Shown one piece after another: positions 7,174 through 14,338 of a DNA stretch of 34,577 nt. The stretch's first letter is position 1. Every line of letters begins with the position of its first letter. This stretch comes from Allobosea sp. (lineage in GTDB: Bacteria > Pseudomonadota > Alphaproteobacteria > Rhizobiales > Beijerinckiaceae). The position numbers and the translations under genes are program-made. Under the pieces are notes generated by a model, which was not told where the DNA came from, made no database searches, and was given only the letters and a program-made list of their open reading frames with translations. The DNA is taken from NCBI RefSeq assembly GCF_030694325.1, contig NZ_JAUXYO010000147.1, positions 1 through 34,577 of the forward strand, in the 5' to 3' direction.

Positions 7174-8067
7174 TCAATCATCACGATCGGCCCCCTTGCG
7201 CCGGCTCCTGCCGCCCTCCTCCTCGACCGTGTCGGGGTCCTGGTCGAAGACGATGTTCTGCTCGCCGGCGAGCGCGACGAAACGCTTGCCGCGTGCGCGG
7301 CCGATCAGGGTGAGGCCTGCCTTGCGGGCCAGTTCGACGCCCCATTCGGTGAAGCCGGATCGCGAGACCAGCACGGGGATGCCCATGCGCACGGTCTTGA
7401 TCACCATTTCCGAGGTCAGGCGGCCGGTGGTGTAGAAGATCATCTTCGCGGGATCGACATCGTGCCGGAACATCCAGCCGGCGACCTTGTCGACGGCGTT
7501 ATGGCGGCCGACATCCTCCATGTAGACCAGCGGCCTGTCGGCCTCGCAGAGCACGCAGCCATGGATGGCGCCGGCCTCGAGATAGAGCGAGGGCGTGGTG
7601 TTGATCTTCTTCGTCAGCGCATAGAGCCAGCTGGTGCGGAGTTCCGCCTTGGGCAGTTCGATCTCGTCGATCGCCTCCATCAGGTCCCCAAAGGCAGTGC
7701 CCTGGGCGCAGCCGGAGGTCAGCGTCTTCTTCTTCAGCTTCTCCTCGAAATTGGTGCGCTCCGGCGTGCGAACGACGACGACCTCGAGCTCCTCGTCATA
7801 ATCGACGGCATCGACGACATCGCCGCGCCTGAGCATGTTCTGGTTCAGGAGATAGCCCAGCGCCAGCGCGTCGGGATGGTCGCCGATCGTCATCATGGTG
7901 ACGATCTCCTGCGCGTTCAGGTAGAGCGTCAACGCGCGCTCCGTGACGACGCGGGTCTCGACCCTCGCGCCCGTCTGGTCGATGCCGGAGACGGTCGCGC
8001 CCAACCGGGCGGCTTGCGGATCGGGCCGGACCAGATACTCGTCGAGGAAGCTCATATCCTGCGCCAT
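7174..8067 (-). CDS. fdhD: formate dehydrogenase accessory sulfurtransferase FdhD
   Basis: This 297-aa protein has the FdhD core: IGDHPDALALGYLLNQ near residue 61, the catalytic loop LTSGCAQGTAFGD at 116-127 and the C-terminal signature MEDVGRHNAVDKVAGW. FdhD moves sulfur from a cysteine desulfurase to the Mo-bisMGD cofactor of formate dehydrogenase. The E. coli enzyme has two loop cysteines (CxxC); here only Cys120 is present and the second position is Gly (CAQG). GGAGG lies about five bases before the ATG at 8067. The gene is 12 bases downstream of the DUF2478 gene, so the two are likely co-transcribed, with mobA following beyond a repeat. Confidence 0.95.
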   Translation of the reverse strand: MAQDMSFLDEYLVRPDPQAARLGATVSGIDQTGARVETRVVTERALTLYLNAQEIVTMMTIGDHPDALALGYLLNQNMLRRGDVVDAVDYDEELEVVVVRTPERTNFEEKLKKKTLTSGCAQGTAFGDLMEAIDEIELPKAELRTSWLYALTKKINTTPSLYLEAGAIHGCVLCEADRPLVYMEDVGRHNAVDKVAGWMFRHDVDPAKMIFYTTGRLTSEMVIKTVRMGIPVLVSRSGFTEWGVELARKAGLTLIGRARGKRFVALAGEQNIVFDQDPDTVEEEGGRSRRKGADRDD

Positions 8068-8079
8068 CGCGCCCTCCGC

Positions 8080-8592
8080 TCAAGCGGCCAGGCGCGCGAC
8101 GCCGAGCCCCCAGGCCTCGACCGCCTCGGCCTGCGCCGGCAGTTCGGCCCAGTCTTCCCCCGCGAAATCGCGGAAGGCGGGCAGCACATCCTGCCGGACC
8201 GCGATCAGCACGGGCAGCCCGGCCATCAGCGCCGCGGCGATCTCCTGCCGCAGCCCCTGGCCGAGCATCTCCTGCCGGCCGAATTTGTTGACGATGACGA
8301 GATCCGTCTCGCCCGCCAGAGCCGCGCCCAGAGCGCCGCCCGCTGCGGCGAGGCCGGTCGCGTCGAGCCGGCAGCCGGTGGCACCGGCCCCGCGGTTCTC
8401 GCTGATCGGAAAGCGCGCTCCGCTGGCGAGATCCTCCAACTCCATCGCGAGACAGCCGCTCTCGCAGGCACCCTCATTGTGCTGGACGACGCCGCCGAGG
8501 CGCAGGCCCTGCGCCTTCAGGCGCGACGCGGTGTCGGCCATGAACCGGTCGATGGGGAAGCCCGACGAATAGGGAATGACGGCCAAGAGCAT
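8080..8592 (-). CDS. DUF2478 domain protein (predicted molybdenum-related nucleotide-binding protein)
   Basis: This is a 170-aa protein whose opening (MLLAVIPYSSGFPIDRFM), middle (LVIVNKFGRQE) and closing segments fit the DUF2478 family. That family is usually found beside molybdenum transport or molybdenum-enzyme genes and is related to P-loop NTPases of the THEP1 type. The usual Walker A lysine is not obvious here. A short Cys pair occurs at CESGC. Biochemical function is not established; a role in molybdoenzyme maturation is inferred from the fdhD gene, which starts 12 bases after its stop. GAGG precedes the ATG at 8592 by about six bases. The gene is divergent from the O-antigen-ligase-like gene. 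Confidence 0.75.
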   Translation of the reverse strand: MLLAVIPYSSGFPIDRFMADTASRLKAQGLRLGGVVQHNEGACESGCLAMELEDLASGARFPISENRGAGATGCRLDATGLAAAGGALGAALAGETDLVIVNKFGRQEMLGQGLRQEIAAALMAGLPVLIAVRQDVLPAFRDFAGEDWAELPAQAEAVEAWGLGVARLAA

Positions 8593-8783
8593 CGCGACCT
8601 CATCCCATGAAAAGCGAGAGGCGACCAGAGGGCTTTCGTCGCAGCAGGCCGCGCGCTGCGACCGCGAAATGCGACGCAGGTGTTGCGCTGACCCTACAGT
8701 CGCGCCTCGCGGGGCCGGCTACGGTCGAGACCAGCATCCTCCGGCGCGTTTTCCGGCGGAGGCCAGACCCCGGTTCGCGATCC

Positions 8784-10025
8784 ATGCCCCGTCACCTCGC
8801 CCCGCCCCCGCTCGACCCGGCCGCCGATGCCGCGCTGCTGCTGAGGCGCATCGCCTTCGGTACGCTGGCGCTGCTGCTGCCGACCGCGTCCCTCGTGTCG
8901 CGGCGTGCCGCGGTGGTGCTGGCGCCGATCGGCGTCGTGCTTCTGGTCATCGCCATGCTGATCGAGGACCCGCGCGATTTCGTCTCGCGGCTCAAGCGGA
9001 GTGTGTTCAGCCTGCCGGGGCTGATTCTGATCGGCCTCGTCGCCTGGGCGGTGCTGTCTCTGGTCTGGAGCCCTTACACGATCTCGGCGACGGAAAAGGC
9101 CAGCAACATCGTTCTCGCCGTCGCACTCGGCTTCCTGGGCAATGCGGCGCTGCCTGAGCGGATGCGGGCCTCGAACCTCAACCTCGCCCCGCTCGGGGCC
9201 GGCACCGCCGCCGCCTTCGCGCTGGCGCTGATCGTGATGGCGGCCCTGCGCCACCAGGACAGCGACGGCGGCGTCGAGCGCGGGATCAGCGTCATCCTGA
9301 TCATGTCCTGGCCGGCGCTCGCCTGGTTGCTCTCGCGCGAGCGGGGCCTGAGCGCGCTCGGTCTCGCGCTGATCGTTGCGCTGCTGTCGCTGACGCGGTT
9401 CGAGGACGGCGAGGCCGTGGCGATGATCTGCGGCGCGGTCGCCTTCGGGGCCGTCAGCGCCAATCGCGAAAGGGCAGCGACCATGGTCGCAGCCGTTCTG
9501 GCCGGGCTGATCCTGCTGGCGCCGATCCTGCCCTTCCTGATGATCCCGATCGTCTCACGGCTGCCCGACAGTTCGCTCGCCTCTTCGCTGGGAGTCTGGG
9601 CCGATGTGATCAGCAGCGCGCCGATCCAGCTCGTGACCGGGCACGGCCTCGACACCGTGCTGCGCGGCCGGCTGATCGGCGCCCTGCCGCCCTCGACCCC
9701 GACGACGCTGCTGTTCGAAACCTGGTATGAGCTGGGCCTCGTCGGCGCGGCTGCGGCCGCCTTCTGCCTCTACATCGCCGTCCGGGCGGCGGGGCGAATG
9801 CCCGGCGCGCTGGCGGCTGGCGGCGTGGCGGCCTTCACCACCGCCTTTGCGCTCTCGGCGCTCGGCTTCGCGACTTTGCAGCCCTGGTGGCTGATGACGT
9901 TGACGGCTGTCGTGCTGATGTTCGGCGCGATCGCGCGAGGACAGTATCGCACCGACCGGCCCGTCGCGCCGCTGCTGAAGTCCCCGGGAACGACGCGCCC
10001 GAAGGCCGGCGGCACGCCCGCCTGA
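8784..10025 (+). CDS. O-antigen ligase/polymerase-like polytopic membrane protein
   Basis: As called, the protein has 413 aa, with about ten hydrophobic segments (for example TLALLLPTASLV, PGLILIGLVAWAVLSLVW, AATMVAAVLAGLILLAPILPFL) and a large loop containing VTGHGLDTVLRG near the C-terminal third. That arrangement and the following FETWYELGLVGAAAAAF segment are typical of Wzy_C/O-antigen ligase-like proteins, which join polysaccharide units in the inner membrane. The open frame extends upstream to 8607, but that would leave only 14 bases to the divergent neighbour and adds an Arg-rich, non-hydrophobic leader, so the Met at 8784 is preferred; neither start has a good ribosome binding site. 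No glycosyltransferase genes are nearby, so the substrate is unknown. It ends 12 bases from the convergent dppF-like stop. Confidence 0.65.
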   Translation: MPRHLAPPPLDPAADAALLLRRIAFGTLALLLPTASLVSRRAAVVLAPIGVVLLVIAMLIEDPRDFVSRLKRSVFSLPGLILIGLVAWAVLSLVWSPYTISATEKASNIVLAVALGFLGNAALPERMRASNLNLAPLGAGTAAAFALALIVMAALRHQDSDGGVERGISVILIMSWPALAWLLSRERGLSALGLALIVALLSLTRFEDGEAVAMICGAVAFGAVSANRERAATMVAAVLAGLILLAPILPFLMIPIVSRLPDSSLASSLGVWADVISSAPIQLVTGHGLDTVLRGRLIGALPPSTPTTLLFETWYELGLVGAAAAAFCLYIAVRAAGRMPGALAAGGVAAFTTAFALSALGFATLQPWWLMTLTAVVLMFGAIARGQYRTDRPVAPLLKSPGTTRPKAGGTPA

Positions 10026-10037
10026 GGCCCGGGACGG

Positions 10038-11039
10038 TCAGGCTGCGGCGACGCGCCCGGCCTGGACCGCATGACAGGCGACGCCGTCGATCACCGGCGG
10101 ATTCTCGCTCCGGCAGCGGTCGAAGACGAGCGGGCAGCGCGGGTGGAAGGTGCAGCCCGAGGGCGGCGCAAGCGGGTTCGGGATCTCGCCCTTCACCGAT
10201 TGGCGGACCTTGCCGACCATCGCGACATCGGGCACCGCATCGAGCAGCATGCGCGTATAGGGGTGCCGCGGAGCGGAGAACAGGCTCTTGCCGTCGGACA
10301 CCTCGACGAGGCGGCCGAGATACATCACGCCGATGCGGCTCGCCATGTGCCGGACGACCGCGAGATTGTGCGAGATGAAGAGATAGGTCAGCCCCAGCCG
10401 CTCCTGCAGATCTCGCATCAGGTTGAGGATCTGGGCCTGGACCGAGACGTCGAGCGCCGAGGTCGGTTCGTCGCAGACGATGAACTCGGCGTCCGACGCG
10501 AGCGCGCGGGCGATCGCGATGCGCTGGCGCTGGCCACCCGAAAATTCGTGCGGAAACTTGGTCCTGTCATCGGGATGGAGTCCAACCAGCGTCAGAAGCT
10601 CTCCGACTCTTTCCGCGATCGCTGCCTCGCTCTCGATCAGGCTGAAGGCCCGGATCGGCTCGGCGATGATGCGCCCGACGCGCCAGCGCGGGTTCAGCGA
10701 GGCGTAAGGGTCCTGGAAGATCATCTGGATGCGCCGGCGCAGGCGCTGGCGATCATCGGCCGCCGCGGCGTCGTGCATCGAGACGCCGTCGATGGTGACC
10801 GTGCCGGCGGAGGGCGGCAGGAGGCCGACGACCATGCGCGCCACGGTCGACTTGCCGGAGCCGGATTCGCCGACCAGCGCGAAGGTCTCGCCCTTGCGGA
10901 TTTCGAAGGAGACGCCGTCGACCGCCTTTAGGAACTGGCGCGGCGCGCGCTCGATGACGCGGTTGAGCCAAGGCTTCGAGACATCGAAGACGCGCTTGAG
11001 GTCATGCACCTCGACCAGCGGGGCGGGATCGGCGGTCAT
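10038..11039 (-). CDS. peptide-type ABC importer ATPase, DppF/OppF-like (importer 1)
   Basis: This 333-aa protein is a full-length DppF/OppF ATPase, with Walker A GESGSGKST, Q-loop FQDPYASLNPRW, ABC signature SGGQRQRIAIARAL and Walker B FIVCDEPTSALD. The C-terminal oligopeptide-transporter extension has HPYTRMLLDAVP and a cysteine cluster (GCTFHPRCPLVFDRCRSENP ... ACH) like the [4Fe-4S]-binding motif described for some DppD/DppF proteins. It should pair with the DppD-like ATPase to drive import of peptides or related compounds. Its ATG overlaps the TGA of the dppD-like gene by four bases (ATGA), so translation is probably coupled. The ORF-track start at 11171 lies inside the upstream gene and is not used. 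Confidence 0.93.
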   Translation of the reverse strand: MTADPAPLVEVHDLKRVFDVSKPWLNRVIERAPRQFLKAVDGVSFEIRKGETFALVGESGSGKSTVARMVVGLLPPSAGTVTIDGVSMHDAAAADDRQRLRRRIQMIFQDPYASLNPRWRVGRIIAEPIRAFSLIESEAAIAERVGELLTLVGLHPDDRTKFPHEFSGGQRQRIAIARALASDAEFIVCDEPTSALDVSVQAQILNLMRDLQERLGLTYLFISHNLAVVRHMASRIGVMYLGRLVEVSDGKSLFSAPRHPYTRMLLDAVPDVAMVGKVRQSVKGEIPNPLAPPSGCTFHPRCPLVFDRCRSENPPVIDGVACHAVQAGRVAAA

Positions 11040-12046
11040 GCGGCGACCCCGCTTTTGCTGCGCGTATCGTAGAGATGGCAGGCGACCTTGCGGCTGCCGA
11101 CGGCGATCAATTCCGGCCGCTCGACATGGCAACGCGCATAGACCTGCGAACAGCGCGGGTTGAAGGCACAACCTTGCGGGATGGCCGAGAGCCGCGGCAT
11201 CGAGCCCGGGATCTGGACGAGGCGGGGGGTCTCGCCCTCGAGCGAGGGGATCGCCCCCATCAGGCCCTTGGCATAGGGGTGGAGTGGCTCCTTCACCACG
11301 TCGCGGACCGGGCCGATCTCGGCGATGCGCCCGGCATACATGACCGCGACCCGGTCGGCCGTCTCGGCGATGACGCCCATGTCGTGGGTGACGAGCATGA
11401 CTGAGGTGCCGCGCTCGCGGCAGAGCGACTTGATCAGCGCGATGATCTGCGCCTGGACCGAGACGTCGAGTGCGGTGGTCGGCTCATCGGCGATGATGAA
11501 CTCGGGCTCGGCGCAGAGCGCCAGCGCGATGACGACGCGCTGGCGCATGCCGCCGGAGAATTCGTGCGGGTAGCTGTCGATCCGCTTTTCCGGGGCGGGA
11601 ATGCCGACCTCGTCGAGCAGGGCGATGGCACGGGCTCGCGCCTGGGCGGCATCGAGATCGGTATGGACGCGGATGGTCTCGATCAGCTGCTCGCTGATCC
11701 GGTAGAGCGGGTTCAGGCTGGTCAGCGGGTCCTGGAAGATCATGCCGATGCGCTTGCCGCGGACCTTGCGCATCGCCTCGGGTGGCAGATTGTCGATGCG
11801 CTCGCCCGCCAGCCGGACCTCGCCGCCGGCAATGCGGCCGGGCGGGTCGATCAGGCCGATGATGGCCGAGCCGGTGACGGATTTGCCGGCGCCGGATTCA
11901 CCGACGACGCCGAGGACCTCGCCGCGCGCGACGTCGAAGGAGATGCGGTCCAGCGCGCGCAGCGTGCCGCGCCGCGTGACGAACTCGACGGTCAGGTCGC
12001 GGACGGAGAGGATGGGTGCGGTGTCTTCGTGCGGCATCGCGCTCAT
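11036..12046 (-). CDS. peptide-type ABC importer ATPase, DppD/OppD-like (importer 1)
   Basis: The protein is 336 aa with Walker A GESGAGKSV, Q-loop FQDPLTSLNPLY, signature SGGMRQRVVIALAL and Walker B FIIADEPTTALD. The family C-terminal extension follows, with HPYAKGLMGAIPSL and the cysteine motif GCAFNPRCSQVYARCHVERP plus a later Cys. These residues match the Fe-S-type Cys cluster of DppD-like ATPases. The ATG at 12046 overlaps the stop of the permease gene (ATGA); a second Met three codons in (12037) is possible but loses the overlap. It is part of the continuous minus-strand operon SBP-B-C-D-F. Confidence 0.93.
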   Translation of the reverse strand: MSAMPHEDTAPILSVRDLTVEFVTRRGTLRALDRISFDVARGEVLGVVGESGAGKSVTGSAIIGLIDPPGRIAGGEVRLAGERIDNLPPEAMRKVRGKRIGMIFQDPLTSLNPLYRISEQLIETIRVHTDLDAAQARARAIALLDEVGIPAPEKRIDSYPHEFSGGMRQRVVIALALCAEPEFIIADEPTTALDVSVQAQIIALIKSLCRERGTSVMLVTHDMGVIAETADRVAVMYAGRIAEIGPVRDVVKEPLHPYAKGLMGAIPSLEGETPRLVQIPGSMPRLSAIPQGCAFNPRCSQVYARCHVERPELIAVGSRKVACHLYDTRSKSGVAA

Positions 12047-12987
12047 CTCAGCTTCGGATTGAGCGCGTCGCGCAGCCAGTCGCCGAACAGGTTGATCGAT
12101 AGAGCGAGCAGGACCAGCACGAGCGAGGGAAAAAGCAGGATCCACCACTCGCCGGAGAAGAGATATTGCTGGCCGAAGCGGATCAGCGTGCCCAGCGAGG
12201 GCTGGGTCGGCGGCATGCCGACGCCGAGGAAGGAGAGCGTCGCCTCCTCGATGACGGCGAGCGCGAGGTTGATCGTCGCGATGACCAGCACAGGACCTGC
12301 GACATTGGGCAGGACATGCTTGAGCATCACCGGCCAGGCCCTGAGCCCGATCAGCCGGGCGGCGTCGACATAGACCTTGTTCTTCTCGACCAGCGTCGAG
12401 CCGCGCACGGTGCGGGCATATTGCGCCCAGTTCGACAGGCCGATGGCGACGACCAGCACCAGCAGCGTCATCTGCTCCTGCTGCGCCGGGGGGATCAGCC
12501 CGCGGGCGACGCCGAAGACCAGAAGCGCGACCAAGATCGCCGGGAAGGAGAGCTGGACGTCGGCGACGCGCATGATCAGCGCCTCTGTACGCCCGCCGAC
12601 ATAGCCGGCGACGAGGCCGAGACCCACGCCGATGACGAGCGAGAACAGCACGGAGGCCGCACCGACCAGCAGCGAGACGCGCGAGCCGTAGAGAATGGCC
12701 GAGAAGATGTCCCGCCCTTGCGAGTCCGAGCCCAGCCAGAAGACCTTGCCGGTGATCTCGTTGGGCACCATCGGTCGGGAGAAGCCATCGGAGAGATCGA
12801 GGGAAGCCGGGTCGAAGGGGTCGTAGGGCGCGATCAGCGGCGCCGCGACCGCCGCCGCGACGAGGAGCAGCGCCAGCACGGTGGCCACCACCGTCACCGG
12901 CGACGAGCGAAAGGACCAGGCGATGTCGGAATCCCAGATCCGGGCCAGGCGGCCGGGCGGGTTTGGGGGAGTGGACGCCACCGTCAT
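12043..12987 (-). CDS. peptide-type ABC importer permease, DppC/OppC-like (importer 1)
   Basis: This is a 314-aa inner-membrane permease with six predicted transmembrane segments and the N-terminal OppC-type leader (first segment VVATVLALLLVAAAVAAPLIAPY). FWLGSDSQGRDIFSAILYGSRVSL is the typical DppC motif after the first helix. The ATPase-coupling EAA-like loop is YVDAARLIGLRAWPVMLKHVLPN. The start at 12987 has GAGG eight bases upstream. The open frame in the track extends further only because the palindromic element upstream (13002-13146) happens to lack stops. Gap to the DppB-like gene is 178 bases, mostly that repeat; downstream it overlaps the dppD-like gene by four bases. Confidence 0.92.
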   Translation of the reverse strand: MTVASTPPNPPGRLARIWDSDIAWSFRSSPVTVVATVLALLLVAAAVAAPLIAPYDPFDPASLDLSDGFSRPMVPNEITGKVFWLGSDSQGRDIFSAILYGSRVSLLVGAASVLFSLVIGVGLGLVAGYVGGRTEALIMRVADVQLSFPAILVALLVFGVARGLIPPAQQEQMTLLVLVVAIGLSNWAQYARTVRGSTLVEKNKVYVDAARLIGLRAWPVMLKHVLPNVAGPVLVIATINLALAVIEEATLSFLGVGMPPTQPSLGTLIRFGQQYLFSGEWWILLFPSLVLVLLALSINLFGDWLRDALNPKLR

Positions 12988-13001
12988 GACAAGGGCCTCT
13001 T

Positions 13002-13146
13002 CGTCATTCCGGGGCGGCCCGGAGGGCCGAGCCCGGAACCCATGAACATTGTGTCTGCCGCAATGATCATCGCGCGCGCCGCCTCTTCCGAATCCGTCGT
13101 GTTCATGGGTTCCGGGCTCGCCGCTGCGCGGCGCCCCGGAATGACG
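13002..13146. repeat. long palindromic element, CGTCATTCCGGGGC class, between two permease genes
   Basis: The outer arms CGTCATTCCGGGGC and GCCCCGGAATGACG are exact 14-base reverse complements. Inner arms (CCCGGAACCCATGAAC and GTTCATGGGTTCCGGG) are also exact. The central 52 bases differ from the other copies. It lies inside the importer 1 operon between the dppB- and dppC-like genes, so the polycistronic RNA would contain a very stable hairpin there. Confidence 0.88.
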
Positions 13147-13165
13147 GTGGAGGTACCGAGCGACC

Positions 13166-14149
13166 TCATTTCGCCATCGCCGGATTGCCGCTGCGCAGGC
13201 GCGGATCGAGCGCGACATAGACGAGATCGACCAGGAGCGAGGTCAGTACGAAGACGAAGGCGACGAACAGGAGATAGGCCGACATCACCGGCACGTCGAC
13301 GAACTGAACCGCGTTGACGAAGAGCGCGCCGAGCCCCGGCCACTGGAACACCGTCTCGGTGACGATGGCGAAGGCGATGACGCCGCCGAGTTGCACGCCG
13401 GCGATGGTGATGACCGGAATCAGGGTGTTGCGCAGCGCGTGGCGGAACTCGATGCGGCGCTCGGGAATGCCCCGCGCCCGGGCGAAGCGGATGAAATCGG
13501 CCCGCATCACCTCCAGCATCTCGGAGCGGACGAGGCGCATGATCAGCGTGAGCTGCAGGAAGCCCAGCGTCAGCACCGGCATGACCAGCGATTTGAGTCC
13601 GCTCGTGGTGAGCAGCCCGGTCGTCCACCAGCCGACCGCGACCGTGTCGCCGCGGCCGAAGGAGGGCAGCCAGCGCAATTCGACGGCGAAGATGTAGATC
13701 AGGCCGATGCCGATCAGGAAGGTCGGCAGGCTGACGCCGATCAGCGAGAGCGCCATCACCAGATTGGCGATCCAGCCATCGCGCCGGATTGCGGCATAGA
13801 CACCGAGCGCGATGCCGGTGACGAAGGCGAAGATCGCCGAGAGCACGGCGAGTTCCACCGTCGCGGGCAGGCGCTCGAGGATCAGCGAGGAGACCTTGCG
13901 GCCCTGGCGGTAGGAGATGCCGAAATCGCCCTGCGCCGCATCGGCGACGAAGCGGGCGAACTGCAGCGGCACGGGATCGTTGAGGCCGAGACGCTCGGTC
14001 AGCTCGGCGCGGTCCTGCAGAGTCGCCTCCTGGCCGAGCATGTTCACGACGGGGTCACCGACGAAGCGGAACATCGAGAAGGCGATGAAGGCCACCGCCA
14101 GCATCACGACGATGCCCTGCATCAGCGAGCGCAGGATGTAGGCGAGCAT
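13166..14149 (-). CDS. peptide-type ABC importer permease, DppB/OppB-like (importer 1)
   Basis: This 327-aa permease begins MLAYILRSLMQGIVVMLAVAFIAFSMFRFVGDPV, the normal DppB N-terminus with the first membrane helix followed by the periplasmic GDP-V segment. Other family features are LGLNDPVPLQFARFV, the coupling loop FIRFARARGIPERRIEFRHALRNTLIPV and the final helix LLFVAFVFVLTSLLVDLVYVALDPR. It forms the translocation channel with the DppC-like partner. The start at 14149 is selected because the ORF-track extension (MTRRVCFRPDRSSESNP) is not membrane-like and only a weak GGAAAG lies upstream. Between it and the binding-protein gene is another palindromic element (14198-14307). Confidence 0.92.
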   Translation of the reverse strand: MLAYILRSLMQGIVVMLAVAFIAFSMFRFVGDPVVNMLGQEATLQDRAELTERLGLNDPVPLQFARFVADAAQGDFGISYRQGRKVSSLILERLPATVELAVLSAIFAFVTGIALGVYAAIRRDGWIANLVMALSLIGVSLPTFLIGIGLIYIFAVELRWLPSFGRGDTVAVGWWTTGLLTTSGLKSLVMPVLTLGFLQLTLIMRLVRSEMLEVMRADFIRFARARGIPERRIEFRHALRNTLIPVITIAGVQLGGVIAFAIVTETVFQWPGLGALFVNAVQFVDVPVMSAYLLFVAFVFVLTSLLVDLVYVALDPRLRSGNPAMAK

Positions 14150-14197
14150 TGCGGGGTTACTTTCCGAAGACCGATCCGGCCGAAAACACACCCTTCG

Positions 14198-14307
14198 CGT
14201 CATCCCGGACGCAGCAAAGCGGAGCTCCGGGATCCATCATAGGGCGGGACGGTGCTCCATGATGGATCCCGGAGCTACGCCGCTTGCGCGGCTTGTCCGG
14301 GATGACG
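14198..14307. repeat. long palindromic element, CGTCATCCCGGAC / GCTCCGGGATCCATCAT class
   Basis: The outer arms CGTCATCCCGGAC and GTCCGGGATGACG are exact 13-base reverse complements. The inner arms, 14224-14240 and 14259-14275, are exact over 17 bases. It is the best-preserved copy of the class also seen at 6056. It lies between the binding-protein gene and the first permease gene of importer 1, where it could cap the SBP message and reduce read-through. Confidence 0.9.
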
Positions 14308-14338
14308 CCGAGGCACATGAGTCAGGACGACGAAGGGA

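Noticed and set aside
7462-8610. 382-aa plus-strand ORF
   Set aside because: Antisense to fdhD and the DUF2478 gene; composition rich in Asp, Arg, Gln and His as expected for a shadow of GC-rich coding DNA, with no recognisable domain.
12166-13317. 383-aa and similar plus-strand ORFs over the importer 1 genes
   Set aside because: Shadows of the permease and ATPase genes on the minus strand.
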